This document shows, piece after piece, positions 18,233-29,246 of a stretch of DNA of 64,000 bases. The stretch's first letter is position 1. Each line of letters begins with the position of its first letter. Origin of the DNA: Bartonella gabonensis. GTDB lineage: Bacteria > Pseudomonadota > Alphaproteobacteria > Rhizobiales > Rhizobiaceae. The notes beneath the pieces are model-generated. The model did not search any database, was not told where the DNA came from, and saw only the letters and a program-made list of their open reading frames with translations. Made by a program: the position numbers and the translations under genes. The stretch lies in contig NZ_CAHOYM010000004.1 of NCBI RefSeq assembly GCF_903679515.1, forward strand, positions 1 to 64,000. Direction: 5' to 3'.

Positions 18233-18377
18233 TATGCCCCTCTTTTTTAGCTAATCGTTTATGCAACCTTCTCGGAGATTGATGCACTTTAAAGAAAAGC
18301 CAGCCCTTAAACTTGATAAGCATGGCTTTAAAAAAGAGATATTAGCCTTAAAAGAACTGCCCTTGGATCAAGATCTC

Positions 18378-20168
18378 TTATTTGGGTGAAAATTGCAATT
18401 TGGCGAGATAAGCATAAATGCCATTTTTTTCCACAAGTTCGGCATGAGTTCCCTCTTCCACAATGGCTCCTTTATCCATCACAAGAATACGATCCGCTTT
18501 TAAAATTGTTGCCAAACGGTGAGCAATCACCAATGTTGTGCGGTTTTTCATGAGCCCTTCTAAGGCTTTTTGCACCAATTTTTCACTTTTTGCATCTAAA
18601 GCAGATGTCGCTTCATCCAGCAGTAACAGAGGAGCATTTCTTAAAATCGCCCGCGCAATACCAACGCGTTGCTTTTGCCCACCAGAAAGCATGATACCGC
18701 GTTCTCCTACTTGTGTATCCAAACCGTTTGGTAAAGCTTCAATAAATTCAAGGGCATTGGCTGCTTTAGCAGCAGCGATAATTTCCTCTTCCGTAATATT
18801 TTCAGTGCCAAAAGCAATATTATCACGCAATGTACCATCAAAAATGGCAACATCTTGAGAAACATAAGAGATTGCACCACGTAAATCTTGCAGAGTCAGA
18901 CGATTAATCTCCACACCATCAAGTCGGATTTTCCCCCTTGTTGGATCATAAAAACGAAGGATCAAAGAAAAAAGTGTACTTTTCCCAGCCCCTGAAGCAC
19001 CAACAAAAGCAACTGTTTCACCTTCTTTTATAGAAAAGGAAAACGCGTGTAAAATCTTCCTTTGAGCTCTAGAGGGATAGGTAAAATCAATCTTATCAAA
19101 AACAAGTTCGCCTCGAACAGGTTTTGCCAAAGAAACAGGATTTTTTGGTGCTAAAATCATGGGCTGTTCTTGCAACAATTCAGCCAATCGCTCAGCAGCG
19201 CCTGCTGCTTGGATTAATTCTGCTCCCAATTCTGATAATTGCGCAAAGGTTGAGGCGCCAAAAACGGCATAGAGAACAAATTGACCTAAAGTTCCCGCTG
19301 TCATGGTACCATTCAAAACATCTCGAGAGCCAATCCATAAAACAGCAACCACACTGCTAAACACAAGAAAAATTGCAAAGCCGGTAAAAAAGGAACGCAA
19401 GATCACAGAAGCACGCGCGGTTTGCAAAGCACGTTCAATCAACTGTGAAAAACGTGTTATAACAAGTTTTTCAGCAGTAAAAGCTTGCACCGTGCGAATA
19501 GCGCTAACCTGTTCGGTTGCCAAAGCATTAGCATCTGCAACACGGTCTTGTGCCGCGCGTGTACGTGTGCGAACCTTGCGCCCAAAAACCACTAAGGGAA
19601 TTGCCACAAAGGGAATAGCAAGTAGCACAAGAGCAGATAATTTGGCATTAGTGATAACCATCATGACGATTGCACCAATCACCACAATCAGATGACGCAA
19701 AGCTGTCGAGGCAGTTGAACCAACAGCTAGTTTTATTTGCGTTGTATCGGTAAGAAGCCTTGAAATAAGTTCACCAGAATGAGATTTATCAAAAAAAGCG
19801 GGCGAAAGTTTCATAATATGGATAAAAACATCACGCCGTAAATCAGCAACAATCCGTTCTCCCAAGGTGATAACACAATAATAACGGCAAGCCGAAGCAA
19901 GTGCGAGCAGCAAGGCTAAAGCGAATAAAATAAAAAAATAAAAATTGATATGCCCATGGCTTGACGTAGAAAAACCATGATCAAACATTTTGCCAATAGC
20001 AACAGGCAAAATCAATGTGACAAGAGCAGCAACAGTCAAAGCAACAAAGGCAAAAATAAACAACCAACGATAACGCACAAGATAAGGGCCAAAAGTTTTA
20101 AGCGAAGAGAATGAAGATTTTTTTACTGAAAATTTTGTAGATTGTTCTGAATGATTGAGAGGATTCAT
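18378..20168 (-). CDS. MsbA-type ABC exporter, fused TMD-NBD
   Basis: Half-transporter of about 596 aa from ATG 20168; an upstream ATG would add 21 residues that do not look like the family. The six-helix transmembrane domain occupies about residues 30-320. The ATPase domain has Walker A GASGAGKST, Q-loop ISYVSQDVAIFDGTL, signature LSGGQKQRVGIARAIL, Walker B LLLLDEATSALD and H-loop IAHRL. Homodimers export lipids or drugs; lipid A flipping is possible but not shown. It is divergent from rpmE with about 190 bases between, a common rhizobial arrangement. A small relic of a similar ATPase domain lies at 20848. Confidence 0.9.
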   Translation of the reverse strand: MNPLNHSEQSTKFSVKKSSFSSLKTFGPYLVRYRWLFIFAFVALTVAALVTLILPVAIGKMFDHGFSTSSHGHINFYFFILFALALLLALASACRYYCVITLGERIVADLRRDVFIHIMKLSPAFFDKSHSGELISRLLTDTTQIKLAVGSTASTALRHLIVVIGAIVMMVITNAKLSALVLLAIPFVAIPLVVFGRKVRTRTRAAQDRVADANALATEQVSAIRTVQAFTAEKLVITRFSQLIERALQTARASVILRSFFTGFAIFLVFSSVVAVLWIGSRDVLNGTMTAGTLGQFVLYAVFGASTFAQLSELGAELIQAAGAAERLAELLQEQPMILAPKNPVSLAKPVRGELVFDKIDFTYPSRAQRKILHAFSFSIKEGETVAFVGASGAGKSTLFSLILRFYDPTRGKIRLDGVEINRLTLQDLRGAISYVSQDVAIFDGTLRDNIAFGTENITEEEIIAAAKAANALEFIEALPNGLDTQVGERGIMLSGGQKQRVGIARAILRNAPLLLLDEATSALDAKSEKLVQKALEGLMKNRTTLVIAHRLATILKADRILVMDKGAIVEEGTHAELVEKNGIYAYLAKLQFSPK

Positions 20169-20358
20169 AAGGTTTCGCTCACTATATTTAGGTTGTCTAT
20201 AATACTTGATACAATGATGCATCTTGAACACTTGTTTTTTGATGCATGCTCAGTTATAGAAAGAGTACTTTAATCATTTTATCAAAAAGATAAAGGAAGC
20301 GCACTTAAAAAAATCGAACAAGTGTTCTTTCATTCTATAAACGCAAAAGGTTTGACGC

Positions 20359-20580
20359 ATGAAAGCGAATATTCATCCTAACTATCACAAAATTACCGTT
20401 GTTATGACGGATGGAACCCAATATACGACGCGCTCCACTTGGGGAAAAGAAGGGGATACTCTTAATCTCGATATTGATCCAAGAACGCATCCAGCATGGA
20501 CAGGTGGGTCCCAGACACTTGTAGACCGTGGCGGTCGCCTTTCTAAGTTCAAAAATCGTTTTGGCAATATTGGTATGTAA
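20359..20580 (+). CDS. rpmE: 50S ribosomal protein L31
   Basis: 73 aa. The start reads [20 protein letters not shown] and the C-terminus has the alphaproteobacterial L31 pattern ([20 protein letters not shown]). There is no zinc CxxC pair, so this is the C-minus form. AAAGG lies 8 bases before the ATG. A good terminator follows the stop, and a decayed partial copy of its 3' half lies just beyond that. Confidence 0.96.
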   Translation: MKANIHPNYHKITVVMTDGTQYTTRSTWGKEGDTLNLDIDPRTHPAWTGGSQTLVDRGGRLSKFKNRFGNIGM

Positions 20581-20623
20581 AAACCTCATTCTCATGGGAC
20601 ATAAAGATTTTAAACAAAACGAT

Positions 20624-20651
20624 TGCCTCATTAAGCAATGAGGCTTTTTTT
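20624..20651 (+). terminator. Rho-independent terminator of rpmE
   Basis: GCCTCATT, loop AAGC, AATGAGGC followed by seven T. It lies 44 bases after the rpmE stop. Confidence 0.9.
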
Positions 20652-20671
20652 GTACGGTAAAGCGTGCACTT

Positions 20672-20825
20672 TAAAGATTAATTCAAAAACGCATCCAACC
20701 AAAATAGATAAGTCTCAAACACTTATTAATCGTGATGGCTGCGTTTTTTCAGATTCAAAGAGCATTTTTGAAAGATCCACATAAGCCCCTTTTCATGAGA
20801 CACAAAGATTTCAAATAAAAGGATT
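20672..20825 (+). pseudogene. relic of rpmE 3' half and downstream flank
   Basis: AACGCATCCA, CAAACACTTATTAATCGTGATGG and the following bases parallel rpmE from its codon for residue 35 onward; beyond the stop, CATGAGACACAAAGATTTCA matches the parent's CATGGGACATAAAGATTTTA. The tandem copy thus covers the 3' end and its non-coding flank, offset by about 200 bases, and has no start codon. Confidence 0.75.
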
Positions 20826-20847
20826 TCCAACAGTTTATCTTTTTTGA

Positions 20848-20974
20848 ACTGAAAACACTCATAAAGAGGACATTCTTGCCGCTGCCAAAGCGGCTAATAC
20901 ACTTGAATTTATCCAAACTTTACCAGATGGCTTGGATACACAAGGAGGAGAATGTGGTACCATGCCTTATTAAA
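20848..20974 (+). pseudogene. relic of an ABC ATPase domain
   Basis: Translates as TENTHKEDILAAAKAANTLEF and then IQTLPDGLDTQGGECGTM, matching TENITEEEIIAAAKAANALE and FIEALPNGLDTQVGERGIM in the exporter at 18378. It lies on the opposite strand to that gene, without the flanking Walker motifs. It is a fragment of a second, lost exporter or an inverted partial copy. Confidence 0.75.
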
Positions 20975-21329
20975 GGAAAAATGACGCATTCATATTGCAC
21001 CTGCTATTTTTAAAAATTCCCCCTTCTTGTTGCAATAAAGATGCTTTCTCCTTTTTCCATTTAACACACGAAAACATACCATTTAAGCACCCTGAGAAGC
21101 TTTCTCTTTATATCATGATTTCATAAGCCGCGTGAAAAGGACAAAACAAGCTGTTTTTGTATCTTAAGATCCAAGATTTGTTATAGTCCCTTCATTAAAT
21201 GCAGCTCTAATGGCATGATGGAGAACGATTATTAATAATTTGAGAAGCTGCCCACCTCTCATTTTGATTTGTATGCAACCAAAGTACACTCTCTTTATTA
21301 AGGGAGAATAAGAACATACCCTGGAGGTG

Positions 21330-21545
21330 CTAAACGAAATAAGAGAGCATCGTACCCCCACCTAGCGACATGCAGCAAATATAAGAAATGCCTTCACTAA
21401 TTGCTAAAAGTAATGTGAACGATATAGCGGCTTCATCTGCTGTTGCTTCACGGCGTTGTAAAAAATATCCCCCAAAAAATAAAATGCACCCGATTCCACT
21501 CACCGCCCCAAAGACGCCTAATGCGGTATAAATCGGTCCACGCAT
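21330..21545 (-). CDS. possible small two-helix membrane protein
   Basis: About 71 codons with two hydrophobic segments (YTALGVFGAVSGIGCILFFG and AISFTLLLAISEGISYICC) joined by a charged loop QRREATADEA. The composition looks like real membrane protein, but no ribosome binding site supports the candidate start ATG near 21545 and the neighbourhood is decayed. It may be the remains of a longer gene. Unrecognised. Confidence 0.35.
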   Translation of the reverse strand: MRGPIYTALGVFGAVSGIGCILFFGGYFLQRREATADEAAISFTLLLAISEGISYICCMSLGGGTMLSYFV

Positions 21546-21559
21546 GTTGAGCAAGATAA

Positions 21560-22274
21560 AAAAATTATGAAAAAAACACTAAGAATATCCCAGTGAATAC
21601 CCCACGCACGATATGGCAAAATTTTCGCATCATAATTGCAGAAACGCTCTTTTCTGCATATCGATTTTTTTCTTCAGTGCTTGTATTCTTAGAAGATATG
21701 CTGTCCACAACTCCCCCCGATTTTTAAGCCAAAATGCTACAAAATTAGCTTTCTATAATGATATCATCACAAAATACAAGAAGAATTTATTCATTTTAAC
21801 GAAAAAAGAGGGGGTTTATTAAGGTACAAACCTATTTTCTTTCGCAAGGGTTATTCAACCCATTCGTCAATAAAAGACCACCCCACTTTGAAAAGAAAGC
21901 TATCCTGACGTACAAAAGCTTCATAAGCCGTATGTCTAATCCATAAAGAAATCACAACTCTCCAATCAACCCGCTTATCCACCTTTGAAACTGCACACAA
22001 ATGGATTCTGCTGATGACAAGCAACAACACACACTAAAATGCTGCGCATTTACAAATTTCCTTTAAAGCACCATCTCCCCTTCCTACAATCGCACCTCTC
22101 TCGCAATCTTATTTCTCGATACTATCCATAAAGACTTTTAAAATATCCAAGAAGAAAACTCTCTGAGAAAGCTTTCAAGCCCAAAACGCCCCCATCATTT
22201 TTATCATGATGAGGACTCCTCAATCACGCAGAAATATGCAAAATATCCTCGCATTTAGGCATAGAGCTTGTACT
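21560..22274. other. gene-free stretch before fbaB 3' end
   Basis: About 715 bases. No gene is supported. CATCAT/ATGATG near 22195-22212 is a weak hairpin without a T-tract. No resemblance to the dispersed intergenic repeat was seen. Confidence 0.5.
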
Positions 22275-23306
22275 TCAAGCGCTGACCTTCTCCCGCTCTT
22301 TTGTCCATTGTCCTAAAGCCGCAAGATGGTTCATCCGAGCACGATGACAAAATGCCTTTTGTGCAACAGCAATATTTTCATCGCGACCAGCCCATGCTTT
22401 TAAAGCAGCTGCTTGCAAAGCACGTCCATAGGAAAAGGTCAATTTCCAAGGCAATGCACCCAAAGAATTCATGGCCGATAAATGTGCCGTTGCTTCCTGA
22501 TCAGATTGTCCACCAGAAAGAAAAGCAATTCCTGGAACAGCGGAAGGTACAGTCTGTTTAAGCACACGGACAGTCTTTTCAGCCACTTCTTCAACAGAAG
22601 CCTGGCGCGCATCTTTTCCATCAATCACCATATTGGGCTTTAAAATCATCCCCTCTAAAACCACACGGGCCTCAAACAATTCTTTAAAAACAGTTGTCAA
22701 AACAGCGCGTGTCACCTCAAAGCAACGCGTAATGGAATGCTGGCACGACAGTCCATCCATCAGCACTTCCGGCTCAACAATCGGCACAATATTGAGTTCT
22801 TGACATAAAGCAGCGTAACGCGCAAGGGCTTGTGCATTTTGATTGATGGCACTTCTTGTTGGTAAAGTATCGGCATTAATAGCAATCACCGCCCGCCATT
22901 TAGCAAAACGTGCTCCCAAAACATAATAATCTTTTAACCGTTCACGAAGACCATCCAGCCCTTCGGTAATTGTCTCTTGGGGAAAAGCAGCCAAGGGTTT
23001 AGCACCCGTATCAACTTTAATTCCTGGAAAAGCACCAGCATCCCGAATAAGATCTGTCAACATTTGCCCTGTTGATGCTTTTTGTCGAATGGTTTCATCA
23101 AATAAAATGACCCCAGAGATAGCGTTTTCCATAGCGTCTTTTGCGCTAAAAAGCATTTCACGATAAGCACGACGCCGATCTTCATTGGATTCAACACCAA
23201 TGCTTGTAAAACGTTTGCCTATGGTTGCCGTACTTTCATCTGCTGCCAAAATACCTTTACCCACTTGGACAAGAGAAAGTGCAATATCTTCAAGCCGTTC
23301 AGTCAT
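22275..23306 (-). CDS. fbaB: class I fructose-bisphosphate aldolase
   Basis: 343 aa Schiff-base aldolase that splits fructose-1,6-bisphosphate into two triose phosphates. Family motifs are GKGILAADEST near residue 17, VDTGAKPLA, IVEPEVLMDG and GMILKPNMVIDG with the Schiff-base lysine, then FLSGGQSDQEATAHLSAMN. It is the last gene of the minus-strand run tkt, gap, pgk, fbaB, with 122 bases after pgk. No phosphofructokinase is in the window, so it may serve gluconeogenesis or the pentose phosphate route. Confidence 0.95.
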   Translation of the reverse strand: MTERLEDIALSLVQVGKGILAADESTATIGKRFTSIGVESNEDRRRAYREMLFSAKDAMENAISGVILFDETIRQKASTGQMLTDLIRDAGAFPGIKVDTGAKPLAAFPQETITEGLDGLRERLKDYYVLGARFAKWRAVIAINADTLPTRSAINQNAQALARYAALCQELNIVPIVEPEVLMDGLSCQHSITRCFEVTRAVLTTVFKELFEARVVLEGMILKPNMVIDGKDARQASVEEVAEKTVRVLKQTVPSAVPGIAFLSGGQSDQEATAHLSAMNSLGALPWKLTFSYGRALQAAALKAWAGRDENIAVAQKAFCHRARMNHLAALGQWTKEREKVSA

Positions 23307-23428
23307 AAAAAAAATTCCTCTTTATTTTCTCTATTTTGTCTTAAAATTTTCCAAAAATGCGTAATACGCTTAAACATATACCTTATGCAACGACACATAG
23401 CTTTAAAGCTGCTTTTTCAATAAGCCCT

Positions 23429-24622
23429 CTAAAGCTGCATAAGAGCAAGAATTCCAGGCAGAGCCTTTCCTTCCATCCATTCCAAAAAAGCCCCTCCTGC
23501 AGTTGAAAGATAAGTAAAATCGTTGGCAACACCAGCATGATTAAGGGCAAAAACCGTATCGCCTCCTCCGGCAATTGAAACCAACTTTCCCGTCAAACTG
23601 CGTTCTGCGGCATAGCGTGCAACGGCAATTGTTCCTTTATCAAAGGGAGGCATCTCAAAAACACCAAGGGGTCCATTCCACACAAGGGTTGCAGCCTTAT
23701 CTATCACGCTATTGATATAGGCAATAGAGCGCGATCCAATATCCAATATCATACCATCTTCAGGAATATCACCAATATCATAAAGACGATGCGGAGCATC
23801 TTTTTCAAAGCGAAATCCAACGACAGCATCCACAGGAAGCAGAAGCGTACAGTGACATTGTTGCGCTTTTTTAATGATTTTTTTTACCGTTTCCATCAAT
23901 GCGTGTTCACACAGTGATTTCCCCACTTGGATACCTTGCGCAGCTAAAAAGCTGTTGGCCATCCCCCCCCCAATCACTAAGGTATCGACTTTTTCCACCA
24001 AATGATTGAGAACAAAAAGCTTACTGGAAACTTTTGCTCCTCCCACCAGTGCGACCACAGGATGCGTTGGATTTCCCAGCCCTTTTTCTAAGGCCTGCAA
24101 CTCACCTTGCAGCGATCGCCCCGCATAAGAGGGCAACAAATGCGTTATTCCCTCCACCGAAGCATGAGCACGATGAGAAACCGAAAAAGCATCATTGACA
24201 TAAAGATCCCCATTATGGGCGAGAGCCTCAGCAAAAGAACAATCATTCTTTTCTTCACCGGCATAAAAACGAACATTTTCGAGCAATAAAATACCCCCGT
24301 TTTGCAATGCCTCCACCGCGTCCTGCACCGTAGCACCAATACAGTCAGGAGCAAAAGCAATGGGCTGTTTCATGATATTTTCCAGTACTGGCACAACAGG
24401 GTGGAGTGAAAATTCTGGCTCTACCTTTCCTTTCGGGCGTCCACAATGAGAAAGTAGAATAAGCTTAGCTCCCCGCTTTTGCAGCTCAACGAGTGTTTCT
24501 TTATGTCGTTGAAGACGCGTCTCGTCACAAACTTTGCCCAATGCCATAGGAACATTAAAATCCACACGCACAAGAACACGTTTGCCCAAAACATCAACAT
24601 CATCAAGCGTCCGAAACCCCAT
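23429..24622 (-). CDS. pgk: phosphoglycerate kinase
   Basis: 397 aa from ATG 24622, preceded by GAGGA at about 9 bases; in-frame codons further upstream would add 14 residues foreign to the family. It transfers phosphate from 1,3-bisphosphoglycerate to ADP. The N-terminal motif GKRVLVRVDFNVP, the hinge GGAKVSSK and the nucleotide loop near GGGDTVFAL are present. It lies about 385 bases after gap, so a promoter of its own is possible. Confidence 0.97.
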   Translation of the reverse strand: MGFRTLDDVDVLGKRVLVRVDFNVPMALGKVCDETRLQRHKETLVELQKRGAKLILLSHCGRPKGKVEPEFSLHPVVPVLENIMKQPIAFAPDCIGATVQDAVEALQNGGILLLENVRFYAGEEKNDCSFAEALAHNGDLYVNDAFSVSHRAHASVEGITHLLPSYAGRSLQGELQALEKGLGNPTHPVVALVGGAKVSSKLFVLNHLVEKVDTLVIGGGMANSFLAAQGIQVGKSLCEHALMETVKKIIKKAQQCHCTLLLPVDAVVGFRFEKDAPHRLYDIGDIPEDGMILDIGSRSIAYINSVIDKAATLVWNGPLGVFEMPPFDKGTIAVARYAAERSLTGKLVSIAGGGDTVFALNHAGVANDFTYLSTAGGAFLEWMEGKALPGILALMQL

Positions 24623-24978
24623 CACTGCTTCCTCTTCACTTCCCATTGTTGCAAACAAATGCATTGGCTCAATTTTACTTTCACTGATTTATTTCCACTA
24701 AATAAGCCCTTTTACTTTTATGCAAAAGAGTTTATATCTTTGGTTTTCTGATATTTTCTCAAACATTGTCTCGTTCAGATGTTACTTTTTCGAGTTTGAC
24801 TCTTTCTTGCGGCTTTTAAAAGCACATATTGCGCCGTATTTAAAAACACCATCATCTCTCAACAGTATCTTCTCTCTAGCATACAAAAACAACAATCTCT
24901 CTCGATTTATCAAAAGAATGCGCCTTAATTTGTACAAAAACGAAGCTTTTTCTTAATAAAACTTTTTCCTATAAAAAG
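24623..24978. other. intergenic region, gap to pgk
   Basis: About 355 bases upstream of pgk, AT-rich, with no coding signal; expected to contain the pgk promoter. Confidence 0.4.
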
Positions 24979-25000
24979 AGGACCCTAAGGTCCTTTTTTT
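24979..25000 (-). terminator. terminator after gap
   Basis: AGGACC, a four-base loop and GGTCCT, flanked by CTTTTT on the minus-strand side and seven T on the plus side, so it could act in both directions. It lies 8 bases beyond the gap stop. Confidence 0.85.
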
Positions 25001-25007
25001 ATAGTGT

Positions 25008-26015
25008 TTATATTGTCTTAGCAAAAGCCACAGCTGTGTCACTCATACGGTTAGAAAAGCCCCATTCATTATCATACCAGACCAGAACACGACAAAACTT
25101 ACCATCAATCACTTTGGTTTGATCATTGTGAAAAATCGCTGAATGCGGATTATGATTGAAATCACAACTCACAAGCTTTTCTTCCGTCGTGTCCAAAATG
25201 CCTTTTAGGGCACCTCGTGCAGCAGTTGCAATAGCGGTATTAATTTCTTCAATTGTTGTGGAACGCTTGGCATTAAATGTCAAATCAACCACAGAAACAT
25301 TAGGGGTTGGAACACGAATCGACACCCCATCAAGCAATCCCTTTAATTCCGGCAAGACCAATCCCACAGCTTTTGCCGCTCCTGTTGAGGTAGGAATCAT
25401 CGAAAGAGCAGCCGCACGGGCACGATAAAGGTCACGATGCATTGTATCCAACACAGGTTGATCTCCCGTATAAGAATGGATTGTCGTCATAAAACCCTTT
25501 TCAATACCTACCGTGTTGTGCAAAACTTGTGCAACGGGCGCCAAACAATTGGTTGTACAAGAAGCGTTTGAAACAATGCGATGCTCTTTGCTTAAAGACT
25601 GATGATTCACCCCGTAGACGACCGTAAGATCTGCACCCTCTGAGGGAGCGGAAACCAAAACACGCTTTGCCCCTGCATCCAAATGAGCCTTTGCTTTATC
25701 ACGCGCAGTAAAAATGCCCGTACATTCCAAAACGATACCGATATCCAGATCTTTCCAAGGCAATTGTGCTGGATCACGCTCTGCGTATACCTTTATTAAG
25801 CCACTCCCCACATCAATGGCATCCCCCACCACCTTAACTTCTCCAGGAAAACGCCCATGAACTGAATCATAGCGCAACAAATGGGCATTTGTTTCCACCG
25901 ATCCCAAATCATTAATTGCAACCACTTTAATATCTTTTCGTCCACTTTCCATAAGTGCCCGTAAAATATTGCGTCCAATACGACCAAACCCATTAATTGC
26001 AACACGAACCGTCAT
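25008..26015 (-). CDS. gap: glyceraldehyde-3-phosphate dehydrogenase
   Basis: 335 aa NAD-dependent enzyme. Rossmann motif INGFGRIGR (residues 7-15), active-site [12 protein letters not shown] with Cys153, STGAAKAVG and the C-terminal WYDNEWGFS are all present. It follows tkt by about 200 bases and is followed by a clear terminator, so tkt-gap can be one transcript separate from pgk. Confidence 0.98.
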   Translation of the reverse strand: MTVRVAINGFGRIGRNILRALMESGRKDIKVVAINDLGSVETNAHLLRYDSVHGRFPGEVKVVGDAIDVGSGLIKVYAERDPAQLPWKDLDIGIVLECTGIFTARDKAKAHLDAGAKRVLVSAPSEGADLTVVYGVNHQSLSKEHRIVSNASCTTNCLAPVAQVLHNTVGIEKGFMTTIHSYTGDQPVLDTMHRDLYRARAAALSMIPTSTGAAKAVGLVLPELKGLLDGVSIRVPTPNVSVVDLTFNAKRSTTIEEINTAIATAARGALKGILDTTEEKLVSCDFNHNPHSAIFHNDQTKVIDGKFCRVLVWYDNEWGFSNRMSDTAVAFAKTI

Positions 26016-26218
26016 TTCACATGTTTCCTTATCTCATTTTTAAAGCATAACATTTAAAACACAACAAATGGGCATTTTCTAATCCCAAACCATGAATTCC
26101 CAAGACGTCAATATCTCGATCAATAACTCATTTATCCACAATAATGCACAACATTATCCACAATGCTGCACAGAATGTGATGCCTTACAACCACTCCCAC
26201 TCATGAAAACACAAGCTG

Positions 26219-28225
26219 TCATTTTGTCTTTTCCTCTTCGATCTTTTCCAGCTCTCTTTCAACGGTAGCCACGACATTTTCCCAAGTAATACCGAAATGC
26301 GCATAAAGGGCATCAATTGTTCCACTTGCCCCAAAGCCCTCCATACCGATAAACACACCATCGCAGCCAATAAAACGGTCCCATCCTTGGGCAACAGCCG
26401 CTTCAATTGCAATTTTAATTGGCGCATCGCCAATAAGAGCCCGTTGATAGGAGGAAGACTGTTGAGAAAAGAGTTCAAAACAAGGCACAGAAACCACACG
26501 TGTTGGGATACCTTTTTCTTCTAAGACTTCATGTACTTTAACCGCAATTTGCAATTCTGAACCAGAAGCAAACAGTGTCACTTTTGCCTCATCACTGGCC
26601 GTTAACAATTCATAAGCACCAAGCATACAGAGATTTTCTTCTTCATACTCTTGACGCAGCAGCGGCAAATTTTGTCTGCTCAAAGCCAAGGTGGAAGGCG
26701 TCCCGCGTGCTTTCAAAGCCAATTGCCAACACTCGACTGTCTCCATAGCATCAGCAGGACGAAACACAAGATGATTAGGCATAGCGCGCAAGCAAGCCAA
26801 ATGTTCCACGGGTTGATGGGTCGGACCATCTTCCCCAAGCCCAATAGAATCATGGGTCATGACATAAACCACCCGCAACCCCATAAGAGAAGACAAACGC
26901 ATGGCAGGACGCATATAGTCAGAAAAGCATAAAAATGTTCCGCCATAAGGAATAAAGCCCCCGTGGAGAGCTATCCCATTCATGATAGCGCCCATAGCAT
27001 GTTCACGAATGCCATAATGGAGATAGCGCCCTGAAAAATCATCTGCCGAGATACTTTTCATCTGGCTGCTTTTTGTATTATTAGAGCCGGTCAAATCAGC
27101 AGAGCCACCAATGGTCTCTACAACAACCTCATTGATCACTTCCAAAGCCATTTCCGAAGCTTTACGCGTAGCAACCACAGGGCGCTCTTCAACAAGTTTT
27201 TGCTTATAAGCATCCACAGCGCCATCAAATCCACCCAACAGATCACCACGCATTAACCTTTCAAATTCCACCCGCTCTGAAACAGGAAGATCAGCCAATT
27301 TTTCTTCCCACTTTTGTCGCCTTTTAGCAGCATTAAGCCCTGCCAAGCGCCAACGATCGAGAATATCGGCTGGAATAACGAAAGGCTCCGCCTCCCACCC
27401 CAAGGTGATACGAGTCTCAGCAATTTCCCGTGTTCCTAAAGGGGATCCATGAACTTTATTGCTTCCCGCTTTATTGGGCGCACCAAAGCCTATCGTTGTT
27501 TTACAGGCAATCAGCGTTGGTTTATCAGAATTTTGTGCTGTTTCAATAGCTTGCGCAATGGCGGCTTGATCATGCCCATTCACTTTGAGTGTATTCCAAC
27601 CAGATGCTTTAAAACGGGCTATCTGATCTGTACTATCCGCAAGGGAAATTTCTCCATCGATAGAAATATTATTATCGTCCCACAACACAATAAGCTTATT
27701 GAGTTTCAAATGTCCAGCCAAGGAAAGTGCTTCTTGAGAAATACCTTCCATCAGGCATCCATCACCAACCAACGCATAAGTATAATGATGAATGAGATCA
27801 CCAAAACGGGCATTTTGTAAGCGCTCAGCAATTGCCATTCCCACGGCATTCGCCAACCCTTGTCCCAGAGGTCCCGTCGTTGTTTCAATTCCTGCCGCAT
27901 GCCCATATTCTGGATGCCCCGCAAGCTTTGCCCCTAATTGGCGAAAATTTTTGAGATCCTCAATACAGATATCTTCATAACCAGAAAGATACAACAGAGC
28001 ATAAAGCAACATAGATCCATGTCCTGCTGATAAGACAAAACGATCACGATTAGGCCAACGAGGTTTTTTAGGATCATGAGCGAGGAATTGTGTATAAAGA
28101 ACCGTAGCAATATCGGCTGCACCCATTGGCAAGCCCGGATGACCAGAATTTGCTTTTTCAATCGCATCAATAGCAAGAAAACGGATAGCATTGGCCATCT
28201 GATTTTGTTGGTGGGTATTTGTCAT
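26219..28225 (-). CDS. tkt: transketolase
   Basis: 668 aa thiamine diphosphate enzyme of the pentose phosphate pathway. Visible motifs are the N-terminal [13 protein letters not shown], the TPP motif [20 protein letters not shown] followed by DDNN, then the catalytic Glu region [15 protein letters not shown] and [19 protein letters not shown]. With the aldolase at 22275 and the transaldolase-family enzyme at 62680 it interconverts sugar phosphates. Upstream is a 340-base region shared divergently with the DUF4164 gene. Confidence 0.98.
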   Translation of the reverse strand: MTNTHQQNQMANAIRFLAIDAIEKANSGHPGLPMGAADIATVLYTQFLAHDPKKPRWPNRDRFVLSAGHGSMLLYALLYLSGYEDICIEDLKNFRQLGAKLAGHPEYGHAAGIETTTGPLGQGLANAVGMAIAERLQNARFGDLIHHYTYALVGDGCLMEGISQEALSLAGHLKLNKLIVLWDDNNISIDGEISLADSTDQIARFKASGWNTLKVNGHDQAAIAQAIETAQNSDKPTLIACKTTIGFGAPNKAGSNKVHGSPLGTREIAETRITLGWEAEPFVIPADILDRWRLAGLNAAKRRQKWEEKLADLPVSERVEFERLMRGDLLGGFDGAVDAYKQKLVEERPVVATRKASEMALEVINEVVVETIGGSADLTGSNNTKSSQMKSISADDFSGRYLHYGIREHAMGAIMNGIALHGGFIPYGGTFLCFSDYMRPAMRLSSLMGLRVVYVMTHDSIGLGEDGPTHQPVEHLACLRAMPNHLVFRPADAMETVECWQLALKARGTPSTLALSRQNLPLLRQEYEEENLCMLGAYELLTASDEAKVTLFASGSELQIAVKVHEVLEEKGIPTRVVSVPCFELFSQQSSSYQRALIGDAPIKIAIEAAVAQGWDRFIGCDGVFIGMEGFGASGTIDALYAHFGITWENVVATVERELEKIEEEKTK

Positions 28226-28564
28226 GAATGATCGACCATTTCGTTAAATACGTTATTCTATTGCTTTTTCCGTATTCTCTTAAAGTTCTTTAAGAAATAC
28301 TCTTTATTTAACCATCAGCGTGAAACTTTTTGTCACCACTTCAATAACATTAATAACACATTCCCCTCACGCATCCTGTATATCCCATGTCATTTATGCC
28401 AATATGAGCAAAAAATCCAGCTTTTAATTTATATCTCCCCCCTGCTTTGCTTGCTAAAATATCCTACATACTTAAAAATAAAAGAGACACACTATAAGAA
28501 TGTAAGTGATTCGTTTTTGCATAATGCGTTGATAAAGGATACAATTACCCAAAGGACAAAAGCA
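28226..28564. other. divergent region tkt / DUF4164
   Basis: About 340 bases between divergent genes, expected to hold both promoters. An open frame reaches back to 28451, but the ATG at 28565 with a purine-rich leader is the better start. No clear operator seen. Confidence 0.4.
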
Positions 28565-28840
28565 ATGAACCAAGAGACTACGGTTCTACAAGATGCTCTA
28601 GAGCACTTAGAAAAAGCACTTAGAACCTTAGAGATCACCATAATAAATCGCAACGCCATTATTGATAAAAATAACGAATGGGAAGAAGAAATTCAACGAA
28701 TGAATGCTGATCGCAGCCATCTTGCCCAAGCGCTTGACAAAGCTGAAGCCCAAATTGAACGCTTAGAATCTGTTAACAAAGAAGTTTCCAAACGTCTTAT
28801 TAAAGCAATGGAAACGATTCGTGTCGTCATTGATAGATAA
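28565..28840 (+). CDS. DUF4164 coiled-coil protein
   Basis: 91 aa, almost entirely one predicted coiled coil (LEHLEKALRTLEITIINRNA, LAQALDKAEAQIERLESVNK). DUF4164 genes sit just ahead of zapA in rhizobia, as here with 28 bases between. A role with ZapA in division-ring assembly is inference from position. ATG 28565 follows AAAGGAC. Confidence 0.8.
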   Translation: MNQETTVLQDALEHLEKALRTLEITIINRNAIIDKNNEWEEEIQRMNADRSHLAQALDKAEAQIERLESVNKEVSKRLIKAMETIRVVIDR

Positions 28841-28868
28841 AAGTTTAGATAGATAAAGGTTTGAATGT

Positions 28869-29246
28869 ATGGAAACAGTTTCCGTTACCATTGATGGTAA
28901 AAATTATCGTATGGCTTGTAATAAAGGACAAGAAAGTCATCTTATTGCGCTTGCAGCTCAATTAGATCAATATATCACCCATTTAAAGAAAAATTTTGGG
29001 GAAATTGGCGATCATCGTTTATCGGTTATGGCCGGCATAATGATTATCGATGAAATGGAAGAAATAAAACGAGAAAATAAAAAATTACGAGAAGACTACG
29101 ATGCACTTTTACGGCTCCACAATGAAAAGGACCGCACCATGGAACAAATTATGCGTGACACCACACAACGCATTGAAAAGCTCACTAATCAATTGCTCAA
29201 AGATGATCAAAACAGTAAAAACATTCAAGAACAGGAAGACTTCTAA
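28869..29246 (+). CDS. zapA: cell division protein ZapA
   Basis: 125 aa. N-terminal ZapA domain (METVSVTIDGKNYRMACNKG, LAAQLDQYI) followed by a long C-terminal coiled coil (EEIKRENKKLREDYDALLRL). ZapA bundles FtsZ filaments at the division site. It is probably cotranscribed with the DUF4164 gene. The gene for 5-formyltetrahydrofolate cyclo-ligase often found next is not seen. Confidence 0.9.
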   Translation: METVSVTIDGKNYRMACNKGQESHLIALAAQLDQYITHLKKNFGEIGDHRLSVMAGIMIIDEMEEIKRENKKLREDYDALLRLHNEKDRTMEQIMRDTTQRIEKLTNQLLKDDQNSKNIQEQEDF

